A DNA stretch of 64,000 nt from Megaustenia siamemsis (Eukaryota > Mollusca > Gastropoda > Stylommatophora > Ariophantidae). The stretch is taken from positions 149,751,243-149,815,242 of the forward strand of contig JAVIAB010000051.1 of assembly GCA_032433765.1 (NCBI GenBank), in the 5' to 3' direction. The notes below the pieces were generated by a model, which had not been told where the DNA came from, searched no databases, and saw only the letters and a program-made list of their open reading frames with translations. Both the position numbers and the translations under genes were made by a program. Position 1 is the stretch's first letter. Each line of letters starts with the position of its first letter. Shown one piece after another: positions 33,945 to 44,362 of this stretch.

Positions 33945-35995
33945 ATGAAGACAAGAATGCGACTCTGTTTGCTCCTCCTTGGGTTGGTGGCCATGGCGAC
34001 CTGCGCCAAGAAAGGAAAGAAGAACAGAAGTAAGTTCAGCCATTGTTACCTATCATGAATGGGTACCCCAATTATGGGGACGGGGAACCACCCAAAGGTT
34101 GTGACGTTTACATCATTCCGAGCAGGGACGGTTGTGGGTAAAATAACGTCAGCCGTCTTTAGCTAACATAGTTGAAAACGTCACAAGCTTGGGGTGTTTT
34201 CGGGAAAATCCTCTCAGGTCTTCGGATTTCAAAACAGGGGGGGGGGCAATGAACGTTCCCCTTGAACGTTCCCCTTGAACGTTCCCCTTGAACGTTCCCC
34301 TTGAACGTTCCCCTTGAACGTTCCCCTTGAACGTTCCCCTTGAACGTTCATTGAGGTTATTTTTGAAGCAACGAACTTCACACGCCTTTGATCGGTGTAA
34401 GGACATAGTCTGGGATGATAATCTTTTGTACAACAAATTACAATTTTACCCACAGCCATCTAACCTATAGAATTACGAAGGCCCGCGGGTAGAAAATAAA
34501 ACCGGAAAACCCATCAACTATCGTGATGTTTTCAAAAATAGGAGAAACAGACGGCTGACTTCACTCTACCCAGTCGTCCTTGCTGGCAAAGCTGAAAACA
34601 TTACACTAGTTGGACGTTTTCCAGAAATACCCTCTCAGCCCACAGGCCTAAGTACATCTATAGTATGCTGTGCTTATGCCTGATAACGTCACACTAGTTG
34701 GATAGTTTTCCGATTTTATTTCTACCTCCGAGTCTTTGTAAATCTATAAATAGCTATGTGTTTTACTAAGGCCTGCGGGCTTAAAGAGTTGTCCTGAAAT
34801 CACCATAAGCTTGTGAAGTCTTCAGCTATGCAAACTATAGACCGTTGATGTCATGTTACCCACAGCCACCCCTGCTAGCAATGCCGAAAACGCTTTGGGT
34901 AATTCCTTTCAGACCGCGACTATTAGTAATACTTTCTTAGATGGCTGTGGTCTTCTGTATCGTCCAAGATAAATAATAAATTACGTCTCTTAGAAACTGT
35001 CTTAACATTTCGTCTAAATCTACAAACTTCTCACTTTTCTGCACCTCCTTATTTATCAAAGATCGAGAAACTGGTCAGGGATCTTCACGTCTTGCGACGT
35101 CTTGCTAGGCAACAACAGATTTCATCCGTGTTTCTTCTTTTTATTTTCTTCTTCTTCTTCCTCTTTTTCATTTTATCTCCCTGTGGAGCATAGGTCTTCA
35201 ACAAACTTTCCAAACCAATATGTTTCTTGTCATTCTTTTAAAATCATTCTATATCTTCCCCCTCATCTTCATCTCTGCTTCCACTTGTCTTCTCCAAGAA
35301 TATTTTGGTCTTCCTCTTTGTCTCTTCCCTTCTATCTATTGACCTTTCAAGCCGTAACCGGCCCATAGGGCGTAGACCAAGATACACCTTCTCCTATATG
35401 AATTTTTGTTCTAGCAGTTTTCTTTTAAAGATATTTTATCAAATCTCGCCATCTGTCTCTGTTCTGTGCAAGCAGTTCTATCTCATTGAGGGAGCCGATT
35501 CCTGCTGCTCTTGCCTCTCTCATCAATGTTCTTCTCAGTGTCTCCCTGGGTCTTCCTCTTTTTCTTTTACCTGTTGTTTCCCATATGAGGGCTTGCTTTG
35601 CTATTCGATTATTATCTCTTCTCATCACATGTCCAACGTATGACCATCGTCTTTTCTTTATTACTGAAGATATTAGTGGCTGATTTGCGATTTCTCTAAT
35701 TTCCTCGTTTGTTTTGAATTCGTTCCATTCTATACCAAGTATTTTCCTTAGACATTTATTTTCGAATGCGTTCAACTTTGTTTCTATATCTCTTGTCGAT
35801 CATCCACGTTTACCTTGGCCAGTCTCACAGGTGATTTCCATGTCTTACCCACAATGCTCGTCTGTTTCCGCAGTTCTCTGCTAAGTTATCATTAGCCCAC
35901 AGCAGTTTGTCATTGATACTTTAGCTAATTTAATCATTTGTGTATTTCCAGGAAGCTGCAACGGAAATGGTTCTTCAGTTGTACATTTAAAGTGA
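33945..35995 (+). CDS. Candidate small secreted basic peptide, two coding exons
   Basis: Exon 1 (33945-34029) starts at an ATG and reads MKTRMRLCLLLLGLVAMATC then AKKGKKNR: a classic signal peptide (basic N-terminus, Leu-rich core, small residues before the likely cleavage at about residue 21). It ends at a consensus donor, GTAAGT at 34030-34035, in phase 1. A matching phase-1 exon lies at 35952-35995 after the acceptor TGTGTATTTCCAG; it adds Arg then SCNGNGSSVVHLK and a stop. The predicted peptide is 42 residues, mature about 21, Lys/Arg-rich at its N-terminus with dibasic sites and one Cys. The 3' UTR is followed by AATAAA at 36132-36137. The terminal exon and UTR recur at 19.5-20.2 kb. The intron (1.9 kb) holds MITEs and LINE fragments. 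A possible upstream acceptor (CTACAG, ending 33893) suggests a 5' non-coding exon. Additional internal exons cannot be excluded; the family is not recognised. Confidence 0.5.
34085..34228. mobile_element. Palindromic MITE-like repeat M, copy 1
   Basis: Contains the inverted arms AGGTTGTGACGTTT and GAAAACGTCACAAGCTT around a centre with GGACGGTTGTGGGTAAAATA. It belongs to a small family of about 170-190 bp whose core arms are CCAACTAGTGTGACGTTTTC-like. No ORF. Confidence 0.65.
34247..34355. repeat. 13-bp tandem repeat, 8-9 copies, each with an 8-bp palindrome
   Basis: The unit GAACGTTCCCCTT contains the perfect palindrome GAACGTTC. A G-run (34236-34245) precedes it. It lies in the candidate gene's intron inside MITE-rich sequence. 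Confidence 0.95.
34478..34655. mobile_element. Palindromic MITE-like repeat M, copy 2
   Basis: It begins GGCCCGCGGGTAGAAAATAA and has arms CATCAACTATCGTGATGTTTTC and, later, GAAAACATTACACTAGTTGG. It ends near CTCAGCCCACAGGCC. Orientation is opposite to the 54.6-kb copy. Confidence 0.7.
34680..34930. mobile_element. Palindromic MITE-like repeat M, two partial copies
   Basis: Two fragments join at GGCCTGCGGGC (near 34770). The first has CGTCACACTAGTTGGATAGT, the second ACCCACAGCCACCCCTGCTA and GCCGAAAACGC. They are broken and diverged. Confidence 0.55.
35168..35340 (-). mobile_element. RTE-like LINE 3' end fragment
   Basis: The plus strand reads CTGTGGAGCATAGGTCTTCA and following sequence matching 26390-26530, the last approximately 55 codons and 3' end of the LINE at 26.4-29.4 kb. 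A TTCTTC-type tail lies at 35140-35165. Confidence 0.85.
35395..35790 (-). mobile_element. LINE RT C-terminal fragment, second RTE-like family
   Basis: The minus strand gives an uninterrupted 116-codon segment: AFENKCLRKILGIEWNEFKT, then KRRWSYVGHVMRRDNNRI, KRKRGRPRETLRR and AQNRDRWRDLI near the end. This is the standard LINE C-terminal signature, of a family different from the neighbour at 35168-35340. 5'-truncated. Confidence 0.88.
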
Positions 35996-36325
35996 TTAGA
36001 AGAGGCTGCACCTAAAAGTTTCAAATTTGTCTAAGACTTCCAAATGTGATATTGCATTTCCTGAAGCACTCAAGTTTGCCTATCTTTGATGTTTTATGTT
36101 ACACGCATTAACGTCTAAAATATCATTCATGAATAAATACTTCATTTTGCTAAAATGTTACTGTCTGTGTGTGGTGTCACAAATTGAAACCACTTTACAC
36201 AAGATCAATTTTAATAATGAGGGGAATGTACTAAACCCACAACTTCTTCCATGAACGTTGCAGGATTAGAAATAAATGCCACTTTGAGGTAATAACAAAC
36301 AGCTGTGGGCATCATCTCGATTACC

Positions 36326-36960
36326 TTCCATCATCATCATCGTCATCTTCATCGTCATCATCATCATCATCATCATCGAGTGCCATGCCTGCTGGCGTAG
36401 GTGATCAAGTCTCCCCACAACTTTCGATCTCGACAGTTATTTATGATTTCTGTTGTTGACCTTCTGCCAAGCCATTCTCTTAAGCTGTCTGGTATCTTTT
36501 CTCTTTGCTTCTCTATCTCTTCGTCCCTCGATTTTTCGGGTTTTTACAATATATTCCAGCTGTCACCTTGTCATTACATGACCAAAAAAATGATAATTGT
36601 TTCTTCCTAATATTGGAAATTAGCTCTCTTGTTGCTTTGACCTCTTTCAGAATGTTTTCATACTCTTCTTAGTTGTTCAGGGTATTCTCAACATTCTTCT
36701 GTAAAACCACATTTCTACAGCCTCCAGTGATTGTTTTGTTTGTTGCCCTATTGTTGATGATTCACATCCATATGTTAAGACTGGCTCTACATAACATTTA
36801 AGAACTCTTTTCTTGTTTCTATTGTCAAAAATAGATTGCACAATATCTTTCTCATTTTTTGGAAAGCTGTATTTGCCTGAGTTATTCTGCATCTCACTTT
36901 TGTTTAATATCTACCATCTGACTTTAACATTGTTCCTATATGTTTAAATTAATTTACCAA
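36326..36960 (-). mobile_element. 5'-truncated LINE, same family as 10.2-11.2 kb
   Basis: A long ATC/GTC-repeat tail (36326-36380) is followed on the minus strand by the C-terminal blocks ending at KKRVLKCYVEPVLTYGCESS and QNNSGKYSFPKNEK. The frame is broken in several places. Confidence 0.87.
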
Positions 36961-37427
36961 TTATTATTTTTGTTCCACTGTATTGTGAATTGTGGTGATG
37001 TCTTTTTCTTTATTGTGGTTTTTTCCCATCCATCTAGATTTAATTACATATATATTGTTGTGTCGCTAGCTGCGACACCTGCGCCTTTCCATCTAAAATA
37101 TCCGACTGCGGCACTGGATCTTTTTGGCATTCGATTTACCTGCCCTCTCCTATTGTTACACGATTGACCAAATTAGTTAGTTCTTATTTCAGGGTGACCA
37201 AATGAGAGTGTAATCTCGATAAGTTTTGGTTCGCTGGTAGATACCAGCTATTGACTATGAGCCCCACTGTCAATTTAAACTCATTCCCTTTTCCGCCCCC
37301 ACTCCTCCCCCAAATGAATCTATAGACAAGAAGGCACCATGTATCTCCTTATATACCTATATTTGTAACCCTATGCTATAGTCATGAGCACACATGCGTG
37401 AAAAACATCACCCATGATAGCAACTTT
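36961..37427. other. Unassigned interval
   Basis: A 75-codon ORF (36940-37167) has no domain. No repeat recognised. Confidence 0.35.
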
Positions 37428-37655
37428 TTTAGGTTGCTTAGTTCGCCGTGTGCTGTAGCGTTGATTTCTAGTGTCGAGGAGTACGGGTTCGATCCTGGTT
37501 CGGGGTGTCTATTGTTCTATGTTTTTCATTGTTGATTACTTGTGACTTTGTTTCCCCAGTGCTGTAAACATCCCTCTCCCCCTGAAATTATTCGCTGATC
37601 TATCGCCTCGGAAGTTTCTTTCCATAAAAATATTCATTTATTTGTATTTGTCTCC
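37428..37655 (+). mobile_element. tRNA-derived SINE, family D
   Basis: The head shows GTTGCTTAGTTCGCCGTGTG and the B box CGGGTTCGATCCTGG (37486-37500). The body shares TTGTTGATTACTTGTGAC, CAGTGCTGTAAACATCC and TCGCTGATCTATCGCCTCGG with 23027-23245. Confidence 0.83.
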
Positions 37656-37679
37656 ACCCCATGTATTGCTTTACAGCAT

Positions 37680-38050
37680 AGAATGTTGTGCTACCAATGC
37701 CAGTCTTGGACCCTAGATGCAAGAACAATAAAAAAAAAAATCACCTCTACTGAAATTATATGTGTTAGATGAATGACCAAAAACAGCCTGAGAACGACTA
37801 GATCAGGAATGAAGAACATAAAAATCTAGGATTATATAAGGAAATAACAGATAAATGGTGTGGCCACGTGACAAGGCAAAAAGATCAAAACACAACACAA
37901 CGAGCCTTCAATAAATGTTGCAAGAACACCAAACCCAAAGGCCGACCACAAAAAAGATAAAGTTATTAAATATTAGACCACTAGGAAACATAAAAACAGC
38001 TGAGGGTAACAGAAAAGCAAAATACCGCAGATTATATCTCCCCTCGACGC
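37680..38050 (+). mobile_element. Possible LINE fragment, strongly degenerate
   Basis: Same block order as 14600-14960: TGTGTTAGATGAATGACC, CACAACGAGCCTTCAATAAA, then a CCGACCACAAAAAAGA block. Weak Lys/Arg-rich LINE C-terminal character; all frames broken. Confidence 0.5.
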
Positions 38051-38630
38051 TGAAAGGCAAATGAGGAAGGTAAGAAGAAAAAGGCGAATATAAGGAAGAA
38101 CTCGGCCGAAATTATCGAAAAAAAAAATTTGTTACGTAATTTAGATAAATGTTGGCAAGGGGTTAAAAAACTGAAAAATTAAAAACACAAACAACAAAAA
38201 ATAACAAGTTCGACTTTTATCATCATGCAGAAAGGAACAACAGATACAAAGGTATATTTTGGTTTTAAAGTGCAGATGTCTGCTGTCTCATATCTTTCGT
38301 GTTGATTAAAGTATGAGCTTCCAGTGAGATCACTCTTAATCTGAGCATGTCAGATGTGACGTTTATGGGCGATGTTTCATTGGCTAAATATAGAAATCTC
38401 TACCCAGGATCATTTTTCTGATTCTATGAGAATTCTCGGCTTTGGCTGTTGAGTAGATACAGTAAATACACTCCGACTTTCCCGCTTCCTTCTCTTAAAA
38501 TATAATGTTTCATTGCAGCTCTGATAAAATTTCATTCCACTCGACGTTTGCATTTGAACATATGGCTTTGGCGCAGATTCAAGAGTGGCTTTGATTTAAC
38601 AGTTAAAAAATCGTTAGTTTCAGAATAGTT
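38051..38630. other. Unassigned interval
   Basis: AT-rich with no ORF above background and no repeat family recognised. Confidence 0.4.
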
Positions 38631-38635
38631 TTCTA

Positions 38636-39368
38636 CTGTCCAACTCCACTCACTATACATTTCTTCTGTCCTACGTAACTCACTATACATATATTCTCTC
38701 CGATTCCAGTAACTAAACATTTCTTCTGTCCTACGTAACTCACTATACATATATTCTCTCCGACTCCAGTAACTAAACATTTCTTCTGTCCGACTCCAGT
38801 AACTAAACATTTCTTCTGTCCGACTCCAGTAACTAAACATTTTTTCTGTCCGACTCCAGTAACTAAACATTTCTTCTGTCCGACTCCAGTAACTATACAT
38901 TTCTTTTGTCCGAATCCACTCACTAAACATTTCTTCTGTCCGACTCCTGCCACTATACATTTCAACTTACCGACTCCACTCACTATACATTTCAACTGCC
39001 CGACTCCACTCACTATACATATCTTATGTCCGATTCCAGTCACTATACATTTTAACTGTTCGACTCCACTCACAATACATTTTTTTTCTGCCCGACTCCA
39101 CTCACTATACATTTCAACTGTCCGACTCCACTCACTATACATTTTAACTGTCCGACTCCACTCACTATAATTTTAACTGTCCGACTCCACTCACAATACA
39201 TTTGTTTCTGTCTGACTCCACTCACTGTACTTTTCAACTGTCCGACTCCACTCACTATACATTTTCACTGTCCGACTCCACTCACTATACATTTTAACTA
39301 TCCGACTCCACTCACTATACATTTTAACTGTCCGACTCCACTCATCGTACATTTCTACTGTCGGACTT
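38636..39368. repeat. 30-bp minisatellite, about 24 copies
   Basis: The unit core is CGACTCCACTCACTATACAT, followed by TTCAACTGTC or TTCTTCTGTC. Types are grouped: CAGTAACTAAACATTTC variants at the left, ACTCACTATACATTTT at the right. Two minus frames stay open because of the 30-bp period (repeat W-SRTEEMFSY). No gene. Confidence 0.94.
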
Positions 39369-39556
39369 CAGTCACTATCATCATCATCATCACATCAACC
39401 TCATATGTGACTGAAGTCACTATCATCATCATCACATCAACCTCATATGTGACTGAAGTCACTATCATCATCATCATCACATCAACCTCATATGTGACTG
39501 AAGTCACTATCATCATCATCATCACATCAACCTCATATGTGACTGAAGTCACTTTA
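39366..39556. repeat. 42-45-bp tandem repeat, 4 copies, with internal (ATC)n
   Basis: The unit is GACTGAAGTCACTATC plus ATC repeats plus ACATCAACCTCATATGTG. The size varies by the number of ATC triplets. It starts within the last unit of the 30-bp array (shared CAGTCACTAT), so one array has apparently seeded the next. TGACTGAAGTCA is a near-palindrome. Confidence 0.92.
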
Positions 39557-40225
39557 CATTAATAAACTTATGCTACGATATGATATACATATACATATAA
39601 AACGTATAAACGTATTAGAAATGATCTCTTTACTTAACTCTAAAAGATGAAACGAAGAAAAAATGAAGCTGATATTCAAGATACATAATAGACTTGCCAA
39701 TTTAACGCAGTAATTACGAGTAAGTCAATATATCTATCTGGGAGTCTGTAGGAAACGTATTATTGCCTCTGTCAATCAGATTTCTGCAGAAAAAGTACGG
39801 CACTATTTGTTTATGCACCTGGTTTTCTTATTTTTGCACACACAGCAAAACATAGGGGAAACTAGACATACCAGAAAACGACAATGACATTTACAAACAA
39901 TTAAAAAGTAGGCAAGCACCCACTGCTACCAGAGTTCTTCCGCCCACACACTTACAGAGCACGAGCAGAAATGGAACACAGAATCGTGAGCATTTTTTGT
40001 TAATGGAAAACTGCAGTCCGGAAATATCGGAGATACAATTAATCTATATCCACCCACATGCGACTTCGACCGCTAAATTACAATAATGGTTCTAATTCGA
40101 CTGTAAACGTAGCAATTATAGAGACACACCTAAATGTGTGTGGAGAACAATGCTGCCAGAATGGCCATGTCATGAAGAAGATGTTTCTTCTAATATTGAT
40201 TTTTGGTTTTTGCGGAAATTAAATT
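39557..40225. other. Unassigned interval, possibly degenerate coding repeat
   Basis: A segment at about 39860-40180 reads on the plus strand with short LINE-like patches (for example ENDNDIYKQLKSRQAP) but breaks often. I cannot assign it. Confidence 0.3.
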
Positions 40226-40915
40226 TGACCTACAATACTGATGCGCTGGAAATCTGGCTTCGGGGAAATGTGTATTGAAAGTGCAGTAGTGAATGAGAGG
40301 GCAAATAAGATGTTGACAGTACGGTGGTGAATGAGGAACAAATAAAGTGTCGATCGCACAGCAGTGAATGGAGAACAAGGTTGGTGTTGATGGTACAGCA
40401 GTGAATGGAGAACAAGGTTGGTGTTGATGGTACAGCAGTGAATGGAGAACAAGGTTGGTGTTGATGGTACAGCAGTGAATGGAGAACTAGTATGGTGTTG
40501 ATGGTACAGCAGTGAATGGAGAACAAGGTTGGTGTTGATGGTACAGCAGTGAATGGAGAACTAGTATGGTGTTGATGGTACAGCAGTGAATGGAGAATAA
40601 GGTTGGTGTTGATGGTACAGCAGTGAATGGAGAACAAATATGGTGTTGATGGTACAGCGGTGAATGGAAAACAAATCTGGTGTTGATGGTACAGCAGTGA
40701 ATGGAGAGCCAATATGGTGTTGATGGCACAGCGGTGAATGGAGAACAAATATGGTGTTGATGGCACAGCGGTGAATGGAGAACCAATATGGTGTTGATGG
40801 CACAGCAGTGAATGGAGAAGAAATAAAAGTGTTGGTAGTATAGAGGGGAATTGATAACACTTAAAGTGTTAACAGTGCAGAAGGAAATGGAAAACAATTA
40901 ACAGTACAGCGATGA
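40226..40915. repeat. 37-bp minisatellite, about 18 copies
   Basis: The period of 37 bp is seen between successive TTGGTGTTGATGGTACAGCA blocks. Units at both ends are diverged. Because 37 is not a multiple of three, all three minus frames are open with the same 37-residue period (core PSTPYLFSIHCC). No gene. Confidence 0.94.
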
Positions 40916-41605
40916 GTTGAGAACTAACAAGGCGATGGCATCACAGCAATTCGCACAAAATACAACTTTAGTTGCCCACACCAAGATTACGTAGCATTCG
41001 TTGACATCTTGAGCACTTCATGCGGCCTGTCCTACCAAACAAAAAGTGCCCAGCCGTCAACTTCAATTAATTCCGTTTGAGTCAAGGTTCTGCAAAGGTT
41101 TAGCAGCCTCGGTTCTACTACCTTTCTATTGAAGAAAAAACAAAACATACAAGACAAGGCAGCCGCAACTTTTTCATTTGGTTAAAGAAAATAAAAACTA
41201 AACATAAATTGGTATTAAGCAGCTCAACCTAAAGAGAGACGAGACAAACTATTTATGTTGTGGTTTATTGTTCCTGCTGAAGGCCTTTTGTCCGAAACGT
41301 CGTTCTACTTTTGTTTTGTTTCTTACCTACGCAAAGCTGTTACTATACAACTTTAAAACAAATGTTCATCAAACAAAACTATGGCATCTTGGCCAAAGCC
41401 TTTATACGTGTATGCGTATCCCAAAATGAACACAACGGCCATACAATAAACTAGTTGACAAGTAGAAAGGTCATCTTCATTGCATACTTTATGGAAAACT
41501 AGTCGATAGCAAAAGAAGTAAGGAGTGCACAAAACTCCGTTATATTTATAGACGTTACATAAACGTGACAAGTAGATTCTGAACATAAACCATGCAGCGT
41601 GAGAA
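40916..41605. other. Unassigned interval
   Basis: Contains TGAAGGCCTTTTGTCCGAAA (41279-41298) followed by CGTCGTTCTAC, a motif I associate with dispersed repeats, but no second copy was found here. The 255-codon minus ORF covering 41353-42120 runs antisense to LINE fragments and is not a gene. Confidence 0.35.
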
Positions 41606-41607
41606 GA

Positions 41608-41800
41608 AATGCATGCAGACCGCAATCTTTGGAAACACACTCTAAAACGCCAACTCAACCAAGAAGCAGACAGATTCATAGAAAAAGAAAATACACGGCG
41701 AAAGAAAAGAAAAAAAATAACATTTCCTAGGGGCACTACAAATTCCATAGGGAACTTTGACTGACTGAGGCTATTACTAACATCGTCATTCCACAGGGGA
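41608..41800 (+). mobile_element. LINE C-terminal fragment
   Basis: CGCAATCTTTGGAAACACAC followed by TCTAAAACGCC reads RNLWKHTLK, shared with 3350-3400; a run of Lys/Arg codons and GGGGCACTACAAATTCCAT follow. Short and broken. Confidence 0.6.
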
Positions 41801-41929
41801 CAGCTCCAAAATACAATAAATATTAACGACACAGATCCTGAGATATCAACGTGAGTGTTTGGCACACTTGGAAACGGATAAAAACACGTGTACAGATTCT
41901 CCGAGACACAAAAAAGACTAATTTCCAAA

Positions 41930-42190
41930 CTCCTTACATTAAAAAAGAAAGCTCTTAAAAACATCAACAAGAAATACTCAACTTTTTTCGGCACATTATG
42001 AGAAGAGGAAAATTGAAATACTTGGTTACAACTGACAAAATACAGGAGAAAGAGAGATCGCGGGCGACAAAGAGAAGATACTAGATAGCTTGGTGTCATT
42101 GCATGGTGAACTGTCAACAACGGAGTTGATACAGTTCACTGTGAATAGAAGATTGTGGAAGGATGTGATCGTCTACGCTTATCTATACGG
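41930..42190 (+). mobile_element. LINE 3' end fragment
   Basis: The plus strand has KKYSTFFGTL-like, RRGKLKYLVTTDKI and GRQREDTR-like blocks, then NRRLWKDVIVYA, corresponding to 30670-30910. Frame breaks show it is dead. Confidence 0.8.
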
Positions 42191-42227
42191 CACATCATAT
42201 TGATTGTATTAAAAATACAGTGGCCAC

Positions 42228-42410
42228 AAAATCTGTTCTATGGGAATCTTGGTGGTAGGACGTGCACCTCTACACACGAAGGTCCGGGTTCGTTTCCCGC
42301 AACAGGAGTTGGCAATTTGTCCATACTCGAATCCAGGGTTACTTTGTGGATTTACTCTAAAATCTGGGTGGTGAGATCCCATGTCTAATCCTCTCGGATA
42401 AATACAAGAA
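42228..42410 (+). mobile_element. tRNA-like SINE head, family E (single copy)
   Basis: CTTGGTGGTAGGACGTGC (A-box-like) and GGTCCGGGTTCGTTTCCC (B box) are spaced as in a tRNA. An AT-rich body ends in an A-run (42407-42417). Only one copy was seen, so family status is inferred. Confidence 0.55.
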
Positions 42411-42424
42411 AAAAAATGTGAGTT

Positions 42425-42751
42425 ATGGTTATGGTTATAGAAGGCCCCGGTATCACTGCAAACGAATTAAAATCCAAAATTGCTCAACCGCCCGTGCCAG
42501 TGGAATCATCCGAATTACAAACTCATCTCCCAAACAAAGTAAGGTAACTGTACTCTCCATCATAGCAGTCCCAGCACACACCAAAAGACATAAGGCGAAA
42601 CCGCACAGAAAGTAAACATAGCCAACTGTTCCTTGTCATATGATATTATCATTCATCGTAAACAATTGGAATGACGAAACATGATCAAAACGGATGAGAA
42701 ACACAGCTCACGGTGTGCACAGATCTCCTAACTCAGTAGCTCCTGCAACAA
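42425..42751 (-). repeat. Interspersed repeat X, copy 4, with target-site duplication
   Basis: Full-length minus-orientation copy bounded by GTGAGTT on both sides (42418-42424 and 42752-42758). One end has ATGGTTATGGTTAT (the ATAACC tail); the other ends TAGCTCCTGCAACA. Confidence 0.87.
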
Positions 42752-42759
42752 GTGAGTTC

Positions 42760-43020
42760 TCGTGTGCACGCGATAGAACTCCTGGTAGTTGGAAATCGAA
42801 AACAGCAGGTCAAAATGGCCGCTGTCAGGGCAAAATTGATAGGAAAAAATGTACACATAAAGTTGAAACATTTGACGATAACAAAGTAGAGTACCTCTCA
42901 AGTCGTTGAATATCTGCTTTAATGGCGAGGGACCCCTGAGCCAGCGCGATACAGAAAAAGAAAAAAATAGTGATGCTAACGCAAAATTCAGGCCCTCGAG
43001 AATTCACCAAAGATTTAAAG
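42760..43020 (+). mobile_element. Diverged SINE family B-like copy
   Basis: GAGTACCTCTCAAGTCG, ATCTGC, GGCGAGGGACCCCTGAG and AACGCAAAATTCAGGCC occur in the same order as in 21428-21765, with substantial divergence. No tRNA head. Confidence 0.5.
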
Positions 43021-43517
43021 TTTGCACACGCAAACAAACAAATATTTCATGAAAATATACAGCTAAAATAGCATGCACGGTTCTAGGCTTTTATTCATTA
43101 TGACAACAGCCAGTAGTCGAATAAAATTGGTTGGGCTTGTTAGAAAATTTGAAGAATAGTCGTTTTCCTAAAAAAAAAATACTTTATTAGAAATTATTTG
43201 AAGGAAAGCAGCCTTTACTTAGACTAGAAATAAGGACAAATGAAGTCTCCTGTGTATGTGTAGATGAATTCTGCATTAGTGAACAGGACTGCGGAAATAT
43301 AGCGAAAAATGCTAACACAAGAAGAACGGATATAGAAAATTTGCGCGAAATTTATTTAAATAGCATCAAGCCAAAGTTAGACAATAACAGATGCAGTTGT
43401 AGAGAATTTAGACCGAACGGCATTAAACTTGTTTCCAGTCACATGTGCAAACGTTAAAACTCAGATAAGATGTATATGGTAGCGTCAGTAGTGTAGTTTG
43501 AGATTAAGATCAGAGCC
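43021..43517. other. Unassigned interval
   Basis: No coding, RNA or repeat signal recognised. Confidence 0.4.
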
Positions 43518-43525
43518 GCAGAGAT

Positions 43526-43861
43526 TGGTTATTGATTATTGGTTATGGAAGACCTCGGTAGCACTGCAAACGAATTAAAATCCATAATTGCTTAACCGCC
43601 CGTGCCAGTGGAATCATCCGAATTACTAACTCATCGCCCAAACAAAGAAAGGTAACTGTAGTCCCTATCGTAGCAGTCTCAGCACACGCCAAAAGACATA
43701 AGGCGAAACCGCGCTGAAAGTGAACACAGCCAACTGTTCCCTGTCATACGATATATCATCATTCATCGTAAACAATTGGAGTATCGAAACATGATCAAAA
43801 CGGATGAGACACACAGCTCACGGTGTGCACAGAGCACTTAACTCAGTAGCTCCTGCAATCA
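43526..43861 (-). repeat. Interspersed repeat X, copy 5, with 8-bp target-site duplication
   Basis: Full-length minus-orientation copy flanked by GCAGAGAT on both sides (43518-43525 and 43862-43869). The tail side is TGGTTATTGATTATTGGTTA, a degenerate hexamer run. The other end is TAGCTCCTGCAATCA. Confidence 0.88.
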
Positions 43862-43869
43862 GCAGAGAT

Positions 43870-44362
43870 AAGACCAAAATGAAGAACTGATAAAAAAGAA
43901 AAGTAGGAATAATCCCCGCCATGAAATATATAAAGAAACAGCAGATAAAATGGTCTGCCAAAGTGAGAAGCAAAAATATCAAAACACATCACAACGAGGA
44001 TTCAATAACGTTGCGAGAACACAAGATGAGGAAGAGAAGAAGTATATACATCAAACGTAACTAAAATCCAGTCAACATGATGGCAGCTGGTGAAAGCGTT
44101 TGCGGATGACATTATTAAACACGTGACTGGGTAAGACTGAAATGAATTGTTCAATAATATTGACTACACCGTGCAAGCACACTACAGGTGGTGTGTGCTA
44201 TTTCATTCACAAGTCAACACAGATAAAGTTTGCGTGATATTTTGCTCAATGAACAAACGTGTTCTTAAAGTCATTTTTTTTTTAAATTGGAATATAATTA
44301 CATGGTTCCAAGTGACAGAGTCAGACAGGGATGTGTTTTTATCTCCCCTTACTGCTGATTAC
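43870..44362 (+). mobile_element. LINE fragments with RT motif leading into the 49-bp array
   Basis: At 43870-44060 there is a degenerate block like those at 14.6 and 37.7 kb. At 44308-44362 the plus strand reads DRVRQGCV (the conserved RT motif before the catalytic box) and, after a frameshift, LITLMDYIIRI. It then flows without a break into the tandem array. Confidence 0.7.

Noticed and set aside
34149..34459. Minus ORFs with RSRGTFKGNVQGE repeats
   Set aside because: They translate the 13-bp tandem repeat.
41353..42120. 255-codon minus-strand ORF
   Set aside because: It runs antisense to plus-strand LINE fragments (41.6-42.2 kb) and has no domain.
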